Positions 10,901 through 23,282 of a DNA stretch of 64,000 bases are shown here, piece by piece. The notes beneath the pieces are model-generated. The model had not been told where the DNA came from, made no database searches, and was given only the letters and a program-made list of their open reading frames with translations. The position numbers and the translations under genes were made by a program. How positions within the stretch are numbered: position 1 is the first letter of the stretch; each line of letters opens with the position of its first letter. The stretch is from contig NC_018390.1 of NCBI RefSeq assembly GCF_000208865.1, positions 2,870,270 through 2,934,269 on the forward strand. The letters run 5' to 3'. This DNA comes from Neospora caninum Liverpool (taxonomy: Eukaryota > Apicomplexa > Conoidasida > Eucoccidiorida > Sarcocystidae).

Positions 10901-11750
10901 GAAAAAACTGGGTCCGTAGGCACATCAGAGCCATCTTCGACGGAGAAAACGACCGAAGAGCGCGCGCCTTCGGCTGGGCACGAGTGGCCATATGCGGCGC
11001 TCTGCTCGTCTGATAGAAAGCACTTCACGCTTTGAACAGAGAGCGCCGTTAGCTTTGCAACACGCTTCCTTATTTAAGTCTCGAATCGTTTGGAGAACCG
11101 CGAGGAGACTCTTCGATGCGAAGGTTCAGGTCTTTCCTCCGCGCAGGAGCAGCAACGGAGCACCGCTAGAAAAGAGAACGAGCGGGAGAAAAGAGCTAGA
11201 AGAAACGAGGGGAAAGATCGCGAAGCGGGACGAAGAAGAAAGAGAACGCACTCGACGGCAGAAAAGAAAAGACACTCCGGCGCTAACAGCGCAGGCGACA
11301 GAGGCGAGCGCGCAACGAGGACAGAAGACACGTTCCAGAGGCAAAAACTGAGAAGAGGAAAGACGATCGACCAAAAGAGAGGAGGAAGGTCCGCCAAAAA
11401 CGAGGGGAGAGAAACAGACTGCGAGGGCGTTAACGCGGAAGCAAAAGGTTGCCGCAGAGCAAAGAAAAGGGGACACTCCCGTCAAACATGCAGAACGCGC
11501 GAACGACCAGCGAGAGACGAGCAAAACGCTACGCGGGCGGCAGCTTGCTGCAAGGCCTGTTCCGACCGGGAACCTCGCAAACGAAAGACGGAAACGTTTC
11601 TTTGGTTCCGTCTTGTTCTGCTCTGCGTCCATCCTCCTGCCTCTTCTGCCGTGCTTCTCTGCTCTGTCCGTCGGCCACTTTTCACTTCCTCTCCTTCCTC
11701 TCTTTCTTCCGTTCCTTCTCTCCTTCTTCCTGCCGTTCTGTTTTTTCCCG
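7920..11750. other. Convergent 3' spacer between AP2 and VPS18
   Basis: About 3.8 kb between the AP2 stop and the VPS18 stop, which converge. It should hold both 3' UTRs. I see an 11-base tandem repeat near 7985-8012 and short CA/TA-rich patches near 8800-8850. Several open frames exceed 200 codons (for example 8839-9792 minus, 10245-10919 plus), but they begin at GTG, have no family resemblance and no consistent splice sites, and long chance frames are expected at this GC content. No gene is called. Confidence 0.5.
7985..8012. repeat. 11-base tandem repeat in the AP2 3' UTR
   Basis: The unit GTCTCTCGAGG occurs two and a half times in direct tandem just after the AP2 stop codon. Each unit carries a palindromic CTCGAG core. 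Function unknown. Confidence 0.8.
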
Positions 11751-14700
11751 CTAGCCTTTTCCATCATCTTGGAGACCACTAGAGTCTTCAATGATATTCC
11801 AGCTGTTGACTTCCTCGGGGCTTTCTCCGGCTCCGATGAAGGGGAGAGTGATCGAGCGGATCATGAGCGTTCCGCAGATGGAGCACTCGCCGGCCAGAAT
11901 GTCGTCGACGGCGCTGTCGACAAAACGGAAAAGGCGCAGCGCTGCTTCATGGGAGCCGACGAAGGCCGAGGAGAAAAGGAAAGAATGGGCGAGGACCGCA
12001 TCTCGACGTATTTCGGCAGAGAGATGCACAGTCGAGGCCGACAGATACCGGTGAAAGACGTGAATCAAGCGATCGGGAGACGACCCATGGAGAACAGAGA
12101 CGAGACAAAAAGAAGCAAACGCCACGCTTCCTCGCGTTCTCTTCTTTTTCCTCTCGGTTTTCCTTTTCCTCTCACCTCTCAAGTTGCTCCAGATCTTCTG
12201 CCGGCGCGCCGCGCTCTAGGGCGCGATCGAGCTCAACGATGCGTCGCTCGAATTCGGCGAGGGCGTCCACGTCTGAACAAGAATGGAAAAAAGTTCCCAG
12301 ACAACGTTTCTGCCTTCTTCGCAAACGAGTGCTCTCATCGTCTGTTGCCTTTTTTTGGCTTCCCCTCTGCTCGGCTCCTGTCCTTCCGAGCCGTCTTCCT
12401 TCGCCTATAGTCTTCACGTCCATTTTGCCTCGAGTCTCTTACCACTTTGTTTCCCGCCGCTGGTTCTCGTGCTTCCTCACTCCCCTCCCGCAACCCTGGC
12501 AAGAAACGCCGCGTTCCAATCTCATTGACCATTTGCCTGCTGAAAACCTTCTTTGTCGCCTTCCTAGACGGGGCCCTAACTCCACGTGATCGTGTCTCAA
12601 CTTGATACACCCTAAAGCGCGGTCCTCAAACTCATACATGTACTTACATATACATGTGCGTATACAGACATACGACGCACGATCTTGGGACTCTTTCTGT
12701 AGCGCTCATATCGACAGGCAGACGCCACGGGAAAGAGACGGTGGTTTCCACAGACACCTCGTTTTTTGTCTTGCCTTTTCATGTGGTAATCTGTCGCCGT
12801 TTACTCCCGTGACTCACCCATGGCAGGGACACGCAGGCGCTGGCAACACGAGACGTGGAAGCAGTGCCCGCAGCCAAAGGCGTAGAAACGCTCGGTGAAA
12901 ATCGATTCGCAGCACACGTCGCAGATCTGGTCCACCTCCACAACCACGCACCTAAAACGCAAAACGCACCCACAGAGGGGAAAACGCGAACTCGCTCTTA
13001 AGTCTACCCAGTTGACTCTGGATACGCATATCTAGCCCCTCATCTGCATAAAGATCTCCTTCACATATATATATATATATATATATATTAATATGCACAC
13101 AAACAGATATGTGATTTCCACTCTGGAATGTTGGATCGTTCGTCTTCCCTGCAGTGGAGTGGAGAAAGGAGACATGCACGTATATCTATATATATCTGCG
13201 CGTCGCTTGGGGGTGTTTCTTGTGCGTTTCTCTGACGAGGATACTTTTTGTGGCGGCTGTCGATTCCTACCGTTGGTTCACAGTTCGCAACTCGTCTTTG
13301 AGGGCAGATATCGCCTCTTTGTGCGTCTCCATTTCTTGGTACCGAGACGCAATGCGCTGCTCGTAGGCGTCCAACGAGGCACAGATGTCTTCTTTCAGGG
13401 AGTCGATCACCGTCGAGTCCGAGATGTACGGAAGGACATCCTGAACACACCAAACGTTCTTCCTCTCTGCCGCATTTTGTCCAAACGTGGATGAAAAACA
13501 TCCGCATATATATATATATATATATGTATATCTAAAGATGTGCATATATACAGTACACGCATGTATGCACATACATATTCATATATATATATATATATGC
13601 AGATGTAGGTATGCGAGTGTGTAATGACCTGCCCCAAGCTGTCAGATTCTTGACTGACTAGGCCGCACCGGTAGGACAGCTGGATAATGATCGACATGCC
13701 CGCGAGAACCGTATGTTTCAGCGCACGTCTGCGCGAGCAATCAACGGCCGCTCTGTCACGAGACCCGCAGGAGTTTTCTTTGAATCTTTCGTTCTGTGAC
13801 TCGTGCAAAACACCCGTTGCGACCGGAGCCTTACTTGGATCTTCAGCAAATTTCCGGACTGTTTGACGAGAGCCACGAGAGCTGGAACGTCTTCGTGGAC
13901 GGCCTGCGAGGGCAGCAAACGCGGAAAAACGCAGACTGTGCTGTGCGTTCTTTTCCGTGACTTGTACTCCGTTTCCTCCGCTCCGCGTTGCTTCTGTGCT
14001 ACCTCTCGGCCTCTCTGCCCCGCTTTCCCCCATTTTTCTCTTCTCCGATTCGCAGTCTCTTCCCTGTTTTGTCCCTCTGCGCGTGTTCGACTTCTCTTCT
14101 TCATCTTCTGCGGGACCGTCATCGCTTTCCTCTCGCCTTTTCCGCCTCCCTCTGCGTTTCGGAGAAAAAAAAGACCTTTCGCTAGACGCGGTTGCCTACC
14201 GCGTGCTTTGCGAGGCGCAGCCAGAGCTCCTGGCGCTGCGCGGGATCTGCCGGCGCGTTGGCCGCATGCTGGCCGAGAGTCATGTCGTTCGTCGACAGCG
14301 CCTTCTCCACAGCTTCCTGAAGAGAACGCGCAGACCTGAACCTTTCCAATCCTCGGCCGTCCGAGCAAAAAAACCCCGGCGAAAAAACCCCAAACACGCA
14401 GCGTGAAAGGACGCGGCGAGAACAAAGAGAGCAGAGGAAACAGGTCGGCGAGATGCACAGAGACGCCACACGTCTTCTCGGCGGCTGGGCAGCAAGAAGC
14501 CGAGTTCGCGACAACCGACCGCCGACCGCGCGCGCGTACCTTGTGGAGACCGACGAGGCCGTAGAGGAGCACGGCAGACCGTTCTCGGCCCTTCTCCAGG
14601 CAGAAGCGTAGCGCAAACTGAGGGTCGAAGGGGAGGTGTCCAGGCTGCGAGAGGCAAACGGGAGAAACGCCGGGCAAGCGGACGGGAAAGCGAGCGAGAT

Positions 14701-17700
14701 CCGAGACCTCTCAAAGCCCCAACACATGCGGAACAGTCGTCGCTAGGAACGTAGGCTCTTCACGAGAGCGGCAGACGAAACCAGTCGTTCAAAAGCGAAG
14801 CGACGCGGAGGCGGTGACGCAGCTGTCCAGGAGACGACAAGCACCGCTGTGCGCGTCTCTCGATGAGATAGTGTACACTCTCTGCACCAGGGAGAGTCTT
14901 GTTGAGTTACCTCATAACTCGCGAATTGCTGGTGACGCCGCTAAACTGCTTCCCAGCAATAGGAGAGTTGAAGTCGCTCTACCAACACGAGAGGAAACTC
15001 GGGTCGGAGTGCGTGCATCGAGTGACATGTGCGGTCCCCGCGTTCTCCGGACTGCCTTCCGTGAGCCTCTCTTCCTCGCATCTCCGCGCACGTTTTGGGC
15101 GCTTGCAACTGAAGGCCTTCGTTTCCTACCTTCTGAGACGCCAGCAGCCGCAGGAGATCGTCTTCGTCCTCCGCCTCGGCCTTCAAGACAATGAGCGAGT
15201 TCCAGAGCCCAGTAGCGCCCTTCCAGCTGCCTTGGGGTTGGCCCTTCTGCGGAGCGGAAAGCGCGCTTTGTGGGCCGCGAAAAACCCGAGCGGACGACGC
15301 GCCGTTTCCGCGAGACGCACCCAAGCAGCCCGAGTCCCCAGCAGGCGACAGACGCGCGAGAGGGCCGTGCGAGTCGCTGGGAAAACCTGCCCCTATCCCG
15401 GACACTGCGAGGGAAAAAAAGGAACCGCACCGAATCACTGGGGGCATGCAAACACACTTGGAAAACCAGGAAGACGCGCCTACACTTTGCCGAAAAGGCA
15501 AGCGTTGAGACATCTCGAAAAACGCTTTGGAGCACAGCTAGAGAGATGGCGATGTAGGATTTTGGAAGAAACAGTTAAAAAGAGACACAGGTGGAGACAG
15601 ATGGTGATAGCGGTAGAGGGAAACAGAAATGAAAGCAGATTAAGAGGATCGAGAGGGACAGGTATTGACACCAACTGAAACACTGACAGAGACAAATAGA
15701 AGGAGATCCAGATATACACACAGATACGTACCTACGTATATATGTATATATATATGTATATATAAATCGGCGACAACGGGCCTTTTTGGCCTGGCTGAGA
15801 GCTCGTTCTTTTCGCCTTACCTCCTGTGGGTCCCCCCTTGAACGGCGTCGCCTGCCGGGCAAAGTGCGTGAGGAGTTGGACCGCGCAGTCTCTGTGCTCT
15901 GCGCCGTCTCGTGCGCTTCTCTCGCCCCGCATCTCTGTCTGGTCACGGCCCTCTCGCTCGCCGCCCTTCTCGTTGTCCGCTCGCCGGCAGTGCAACAGAG
16001 CCGGAAGCAGCCGCGCGGGGTCGACGTGGGCGAAGGCGGGCGAGACGCAGAGTGCCGTGAACGCTCGCGGTTCGTGGCGAAACAGGAGAGGCGAGAGACG
16101 GTAGAGCAGCGCGTCGCGCAGAGGAGTCTCGCTCATCCGGGCGAGCTTTTCTGAGAAGAAAACAACGGCTGGGCACGGAACGATGGCCCCGAAAGAGACA
16201 GCAGAGAACGCAAGTCTGTGCGTCCTCCGTCTTTCTCTGGTGCTACACAAGCTCCTGTGTCGCTCCTCGTCTCTTCTCCAAATACTCCCTTCGTTTGCTC
16301 CGCTCAAAAAGTCTTCTCATGGGTGAAAACGCGGTCGATCGCCGGAGCGTGGCCGACACACCTGGACCGGCGAGGCGCCCCAAGACGACCATCGACGTGC
16401 ATGCACGCATGCATACACATGGAGAGACTTCGCGCGTCCTTCTGTGTCTCCGTCTCACCGATGACCGTTGCGTAGTCCCGGCGGCTCAGATAGTGAACGA
16501 CGACGCTCTCAAAGTCCCCACAAAGTTCGGCGAAAAAGTGAAGATCCTCGAAGCGTCCGTGGGATTGCAGCAACGCGTACACCGTAGCCTAGAGAGGCGG
16601 CGAAAACAGGCAGCACGACAACAGCGGATTCAACGCGGAGTCGGAACTGCGGCGCGCGCCGCGCGAAGGCGCAAAAACACACCCGTCGCTCGTGGGGAAG
16701 AGAGCGTCGCAGGACGCGCAGGCACCTAAGGTACAGACCGCGGCCCAGATGAAGCAAAACGGCGAGAAAGACGAAAAAGGGCGAGGCAGCCCAGGGGGAA
16801 AGGAAGGCAAAAAGCCGCCTGTGAGAAGGGGAGACGAAAGGAGGGAAAAACCAAGGGACGAGAGCGGGGGGCTCCAGGCCGACGAAGCAGGGAGGAAATA
16901 TACACTTGCCGTCCCCTTTTCCGACGACGTTCCCTGGTCGCGGCTGCCTTTTCGGTCCCTTTTTCTCCCAGTTTTGCTGGTTGCGTCCTTTTCTTGCTTT
17001 GCCTTTTCTGCATCCCGTTTTCACACCTGCACTTCGTCGACACCTCGAAAGTCGCCCAGCAGTCTCCGGAGTTCTTCTTGCGTCGCGCGTTGTCTCTCCT
17101 TCAGCAACTCGACTTCTCGCGTCTTCTCTGCCTCGTCGTTCTCGCCGTCTTCTTCCTCTCGCCGCGCCTGGTCCGTTTCTGGATTCCTCGCTTCGGGCCG
17201 CCGGCGCAACAGGGCAGCGTCGATCTGTGCGAGCTCGTGAAGCAGCAACTCCAAAATCCACACGAACAGCATCACTTGCTGCGGAGTCGGCGAGGCAGAC
17301 GACGGCCGGAGACTTTCAGGTCCGTCCCTGAACAGCGAGCGAGGAAACGCACGAGGGGGGTCGAGAAAAACGCGAGATTCAGACACCCCACACTCGCTTC
17401 GAAAAACGTCTCCCCAAGCCTCACAGACCCTTCACACGTCTCCTTTCCTGGACGATTCTCTCGGCTGCTCCCGCCTTCTCGCGACTCTGGACTTTTCCTG
17501 TTCGCGTCTTTCTCTCTCCCCGTTTCTTGGTCCCGTTTTCTCTCTCTGCGCGGTACAACTTTCCTCGCTCTCCCTCTTTCCCTCCCTCTCTTTCTCCTTC
17601 GACACCTCCTTGCTAACCCCTGGAGAGGCGGCCGCGAGGGACCGGCGTGCGCTCCAAAGGGAATTGCCGGCCCCGCGCCGACGGCGTTGGCGAGTTGGTT

Positions 17701-20700
17701 GAATCTGCTGAGGAAGAAGCTGCGCAGAGCCGCCGTTTGGTTGTGGGCGAGGAAAAAGAGACAAATGTCTTCAAACGGAACGGACTGCGCTTGCGCAAGA
17801 AGTTCCGCAGCTTCCACGAACCGCCCTCGGCTGATTTGCCATCTCGCCTGCGAAACGATGACTCGCTCGCGCTGCGCCGCAGTGGAGCAGTACGAGAGCG
17901 CGATGGCGAATTTCCCTGAGAAGAAGGCCACAGGAGCAGAAGGCCTCGCGCACATGTGCGCGGACGCTAAAAAGACGAGGGAGAACGCCTCCGGACACGC
18001 CACACATCTCGCGAGTTAGAAAGGAGAAACGGGGAAAAGCCGGGGGGACAGCCTTTTCTCTCTCGGGTTAGAGGCTGTCGCTGCCCAAAGAGACAGAGAG
18101 AGGAGACTCTTTCCGGAAGACAAAGAAGGCAGGCTGGTCGACAGAGCGGCAGCCGCGGGGAACGGCCGGACACAGCAACGCGATCCTCTCGAGTTCTGCG
18201 TCGGGCGGCAGCGCCCGCAGAGAGACACCTCGCGAGCAAAGCGCCTGCCAAAATGCGGAGGTGCGAGACGACAGCACCGACACACACAGCGAGGGCCGGA
18301 AAAAAGGGAAACGCAGGAAAGGTACAAAGGGGAAAAGCTGCCTTTCTCTATACCCTGGTGGAGATACAGTCGCCACGCCTGCGCTGATTCCTTCGAAATG
18401 ACTAGCTGGCAGAGGAAGGTGTCGGTGTAGAGGAAAACCGACTGGTCGAACCGGTCCTGCAGAAGGCGACGAACAGTGCCGTATTTCACAGCCGAGAGAG
18501 GCACTTCCACAACCTGAAAACGCGAAAAATAAGAACATACACAGAAGAAAAGGGACCTGAACCCTTCATCCGTCGAAGAAACAGCACATACACGAACCTA
18601 AGGACATACGCGCACGCGCACGCGCGCAACTATATATATATATATATACATATATTTACATCCCTGGAATCACAAACGGGATCCAATCTTCGAGCGAGTC
18701 GACAGGCGCTGTAGATCGAGCGAAAGCTCTTTTGATTTCACAAACGTAGTTACATACTACATTATCTTCGTTCCCACGGTATGTAGTAAATCAACATATA
18801 TATATATATATATATAGATCGATATAGACAGATGTGTGCACTTGCATAGTTCCTCCCGAGTGCACCGGCCTGACAGAGGGGAAGGAACAGCGTTACTGCA
18901 AGATTTGAGAACGCGAGAAAACGACATTTTTTCGAGCGCACTTCACACACAAAACGAGGAGTTCCTCGCTGTAGACCGGGCGTAGGGCTTTAAAAACCCG
19001 AAAACGTAGTCCGACTGGAAAGGAACGTGACAGGCCAGATGGGAGAAAACACCGAATCAGCGGTTTTCGTTTCTCCTGTTTTTCTTGAGTTTGGAGAGGG
19101 CGACAGCAGGCCTCCCTCGTCGTGAGGCCGACAACAACGGAAAGCGGTGTCATAAGGCGTGCATGCACACTAGAGGAAAAGGCGTTTCGGCAATTTCCTG
19201 AAACTGTTTCTTCCCCACCTTTTCCTCTGTGATTCTCGAGAGCGCAACAAGTTTTCCGTCGTAGAGCAAGAGAACATGAAAATTCGTGACCATCACAGAC
19301 AGTGGAGCTGGCCCTCCTGGGTTGGCGGGAAGCAACGCGTTGTCGTCTTCGTCTCTTCGCCTGTCACCCCTGCCTCTTCTGTCTCTGTCGAACTCTGAAT
19401 CTCCCTCTGCTCCACCGAAAGAAGAGGAACGGTTGTCTTGTGAGGAAAAGGACGAGGACGAGGGGAAGGAAATGACCGAGGGCGGCTCGGAGGGGAAGAA
19501 GGAACGCGCAGGGGAAACAGGGGACGACGTATCCGAAGGCGAGGAAGAAGACAGGCAGAGAGTGGACGAGACGATGCCGACACTGAAACGCGAAACGCGA
19601 GAAAGGAGACGGAAATGAAAGGGTTGAGGCGGCGCTGGGAAAGAAGACGGAAAAGCGAGAGAAGACGACGCCTGGACGCCCACGACCAGGGAAAACGCGC
19701 GGACTTGCGGCTGTGTGTGGAGCACGCATTTCCCATTCCAAAGAGACAAGAAAGAAATCCGTCTTCTCTTTTCTGTCCTCTTCCATTGCTCCCTACCTAC
19801 TCTCTTCCTCTCCGTGTCTCCCTTCTCTCTCGCGCCCGTCTTCCCCTTCTCGTGCTCTCCTTCGCTCTCTGTCCCGTCGCCTGTTGGCTCCACTCTGCTC
19901 CTGATCCCTTGACTCTCCCTTCTCTCTCTGCGCCTGCATTTTTCGGTCTTCGTCTTCTCACCCTGTGGTCCAGAAGACGAGCATGTCGACGCTACCCTTC
20001 TTCCTCAGCAACTGGAGGACCGAGCCTGCCTGCGGGCTTTCTTTCGGCACCTCAAAGGCTAAGAAAGACTTCAGATCGGACGGAGACGAAGACAGGTTCT
20101 GAAAGGTTGCAGAGAGAGTTGGATTCCCAGCAAAGAGGTACAGATGCCTCGGCATCGCTGCGAGAAGCAGCTGGCGTTGAACCCCCTGGAGAGAAAGACA
20201 CGCAAGACAGCGACCGAGGAAAGGACATTGAGATGCGAAAAAGAAAACATTCTGCCGAGAGAGAGAAGACAGCAGACTGTCGTAAGTAAACAAGTCGTCC
20301 GTTGACAACCTCACATAGAGAAAGAAACATAACGGTCTACGGACGTTTCCGGAAAAGCATGTGGCAAGCACCGGAGGCGAAGCGTTTTCGTAGCTCATCT
20401 GGTCAATACATGCCTCGTGTACACACATCTCAGCGCCCTATACACATATAGGCCGATGAACGCAAGGCACCAGAGACAGGAAGAACAGCACGGGGTAAGA
20501 TTGGAATATACCCTTCTGGATGTCCGAAAAACCAGAATAGATGTTGCTATACTATACCCCTCGACAGATGCACAGAGCGTTGCCGAAGCGTCTTTGCTTG
20601 CAGAAAGAAACGAATGCCGCGATACGCACACCGCGAGAGAGAAAGAGAGATGGGTCGCCAGGTTGGCCATGTGCGCCAGTGCGCGCGCAAACACCCAGAC

Positions 20701-22203
20701 AGACGCAGAAGAAGAAAAAGGAAGCCAGACGGCAAAAGGAATTTGACACGTCCACTGTACGTCTACTGAGCCACAGACTGGCCAAATAAAGAAAAAGGAA
20801 CAGCACGTGGACTTCCCCCTGCAGGGTGGGAGGCCGTTCGGTTTCTACGTGACTGGCGAATTCGAGGGGTACGTTTCGTGCGGTTTCTCGGCTTTCCTGG
20901 CCTCTACCTTTCTCTCTCTCTTTTCGTGTTGGACTTTGGAAAGCCTACCCCAGCCAAAGGTGAAGCCTCGATGTGCACGTCCAGCACAGGCGCCTTCTGG
21001 GGAAACTCAAAGAGTGGCCGCACGTGCCGATCCTTGCCGCCTTCAATCAGGCACTCGACGACCGCTCCGTGTCGCGTCCCTGTGTCACCACACACGCCAT
21101 TACCACACCTGCCGACAACGCGCTCTCACAAAGCTCTCTCTCAGTTTGTGCTTTTTGTCGTGGTTGTCGAACTGACTTCTCGCTGGTCCTGGGCCTCGAG
21201 GCGCGCCTGCGCATCTCACCGATGATGAAGTCGCGCGTGGACGACTCTGTCGAGTTTCGACTCCACGCAACGCTCTCGACAAAGTGGTCTTGCAGCCGGG
21301 TGAGGAAACGCGCTTGATCGCTGCTGTAGTGCACGTAATAATTGTCTCCGTTCGCCATCGCCACCAGGCAGTGCATGCCTTTCTCGTCGAGAAACACGCG
21401 CCGAATCTCCAGTCTCTCTGCACGCAACCGCACAGGTCTGCCAGTCGAATGCGTCTACACGCCGAGACCGACTCGAGTGCTGCGACTGGATCGCGCGAGA
21501 ATGTGAATGAAGACTGCCTCTCTCCGGTGGAAACCCCCCCCCCCCCCCCGACACGCAGAGGCACGGATCTTTGTCGGTCTATCCATCTTTTTCTGAATCT
21601 TGGGCGATCCATCTACTTTTCTGAATCTCTGTGTTGAACTGCGTACATGAACACATGTATATCTGAACGTAGATTCCCCCGCCACGTACACACATCTCCA
21701 CAGAAAAGGCGAAAGTGGACAACACGATTTTGGAGGTCTTCGGGCTACAGGTGCACAGTGTTCTGGGAAAACGGGCGTGTACGAATGCGCATGTGTCCTT
21801 GCGTGTGCGTCGAGAAGCGTAGGGGTTCCGTTTCGGGTCTTGACTCTTTTTCGGACGGATTTTCTGCAGTGTCTGCATGAAAGCCTGCGTCCTGGGGAGT
21901 TGCTCTCTGCAGCGTTCTCTGGCCGTGTGGCGAACCTGTGGCCCGTGGCGCTTGGAACTCGATTCGAGTCCCCTCATTCTCGTCGGGGTACCAGCGCAGG
22001 AGATCGCCGTTCAGACACGCGACGTACAGACACCTGCTGCCTGCGGCGACCGAGACGATGCCGCCTCGCGACTTCAGCGAGGCCTCGTTGTTGATTCGCA
22101 GCACGCGAGGAACGAACGAAGGTACAGTTTCCTCGACCTCGGGAGCAGACAGAGCCGAGAAGGCGAGCGACGAAAAGCCCGCACGCCCAGACGCCCCGTC
22201 CAT
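11751..22203 (-). CDS. VPS18: VPS18 (Pep3/Dor), core subunit of HOPS and CORVET
   Basis: Modelled as 18 exons, 1118 aa, phase continuous throughout: 22203-21936, 21417-21220, 21064-20949, 20185-19962, 19582-19219, 18513-18354, 17915-17606, 17327-17027, 16588-16459, 16150-15821, 15230-15130, 14644-14540, 14316-14200, 13903-13835, 13440-13271, 12951-12818, 12272-12176, 11913-11751. The start is the first ATG of the frame (MDGASG). The N-terminal half follows the Vps18 propeller (FLDEKGMHCLVAMANGDNYY, VTNFHVLLLYDGKLVAL); the C-terminal half follows its alpha-solenoid (DVLPYISDSTVIDSLKEDIC). A split RING closes the protein: Cys998, Cys1001, Cys1015, His1017, His1020 and Cys1023, then after a coiled stretch Cys1075 and Cys1078 in CSICGTLMIRSITLPFI. 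Vps18 tethers vesicles to late endosomes or vacuoles. A Ser/Asp/Arg-rich insert lies in exon 5. The exon 10-11 acceptor (15230) is the weakest junction. Confidence 0.9.
13065..13088. repeat. (TA)n tract in a VPS18 intron
   Basis: About twelve TA units in the intron between VPS18 exons 15 and 16. Two further short TA tracts lie at 13506-13525 and 13581-13598 in the preceding intron. Confidence 0.9.
18631..18648. repeat. (TA)n tract in a VPS18 intron
   Basis: TA tract in the intron between VPS18 exons 5 and 6, preceded by an alternating CG/CA stretch. A second TA tract in the same intron is at 18795-18816. Confidence 0.85.
21534..21550. repeat. Poly-C homopolymer (C17)
   Basis: Seventeen consecutive C on the + strand (G on the transcribed strand of VPS18), inside VPS18 intron 1 about 115 bases before the exon 2 acceptor. 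It is prone to length error in sequencing and to length variation. Confidence 0.95.
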
Positions 22204-23282
22204 GCTGAGGCTCTGATACGGCACCCGGCAAGAGAGGGGGAGAGGGAACACGGAGGAGAGAGAAGGAAAAGGGGGAGAGACAGCAGAAAAGAAGCGCGGA
22301 GGCTGGGTTCAGGAGTGGGATGCAGAGAGAAGTGCCATGGTGTGTGCCGGAGAGAGAGAGGAGAAAGAGTCGACGCAGGAAGAGAAAGAAGGGAAACCCG
22401 ACGAGAACACGGAAGGCGTGGACCAAGACACCGGTCGACACAGGGACATGAGAAGCCGCGCGGCACGGACGATATCCCCACTTTCTCAACTCCTTTTATT
22501 CTCCTTTTTCACTGTTGCTTCTGCGGGCCAGTACAGTCTGACCCTCCTCTTTGAGACGGCTTGAAAAAGAAAAGTATATCCGCATACGTAGGCATGTGTG
22601 CATACACACGAATCGCTAGATCGCCACACGGGCGGATCTACGATGTGTACGCATTTACCTGAGCACGTGCAGGCACTCGATGTATGCACGCATAAAAATG
22701 AACAGTTGATGGGGAAAGCAGCGGAAGAAAGCCAGTCGGCGAAGCATCTACTCTTTCCATGTGGAACCGGCCAGCAGAGCGGCGAGCTACGGACCTCCGT
22801 CGTTGTCTCGCTGGCGTGCCGTGAAAACGGCGGCAGAAGTGTAAAACGGGACGGCAACGGCTGCGCAACGTCCCGAGTCGTGAGCCTAAAGAAGAAGGAC
22901 GGGGCGAATTTGGACTCGACAGAGACACGGAAAACGGTGACCCAGCGGGAAAAGGGTCTTTTTAAGATTTTTCCTTTTCGACAGCGCGGCGGCGCGCGCG
23001 GAGACGGCCCGTGCATGCAACGAATCCTGTGTCGCCGGTAACCACTGGCGGCATGTGCGGCAAAAACGGTTTTTCCCGGCAACTGAAAACCCCAGGCGAA
23101 CCTGCGTCAGGTTTTATTGGCGACACCAGTTCGATTTTTCGCGCATCGGTTTGTCGACTGCGCATTTCTCTCGTCCCCGGTTCGCCTCTTTCCGGCACGT
23201 CTCTCTCCCTGACACGCCCCCTGTTTCGTCGGAAACTGACTGCAAAAAGCTCCAACTCTCCCCGCCGCGTTTCCCCCTCCCT
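22204..23282. promoter_or_regulatory. Divergent promoter region, VPS18 and SelT
   Basis: The ATG codons of VPS18 (minus) and SelT (plus) face away from each other across 1079 bases. The only motif I would flag is a perfect palindrome TGCATGCA at 23012-23019; TGCATGC-type sites are known targets of some apicomplexan AP2 factors. Upstream open frames in phase with SelT start at GTG and contain no ATG before 23283. Confidence 0.5.
23012..23019. promoter_or_regulatory. TGCATGCA palindrome
   Basis: Perfect 8-base palindrome 264 bases upstream of the SelT start codon in the shared VPS18/SelT promoter region. It resembles the GCATGC motif bound by some ApiAP2 proteins. Similar sequence also occurs in simple repeats elsewhere in the window, so it may be coincidental. 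Confidence 0.25.
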
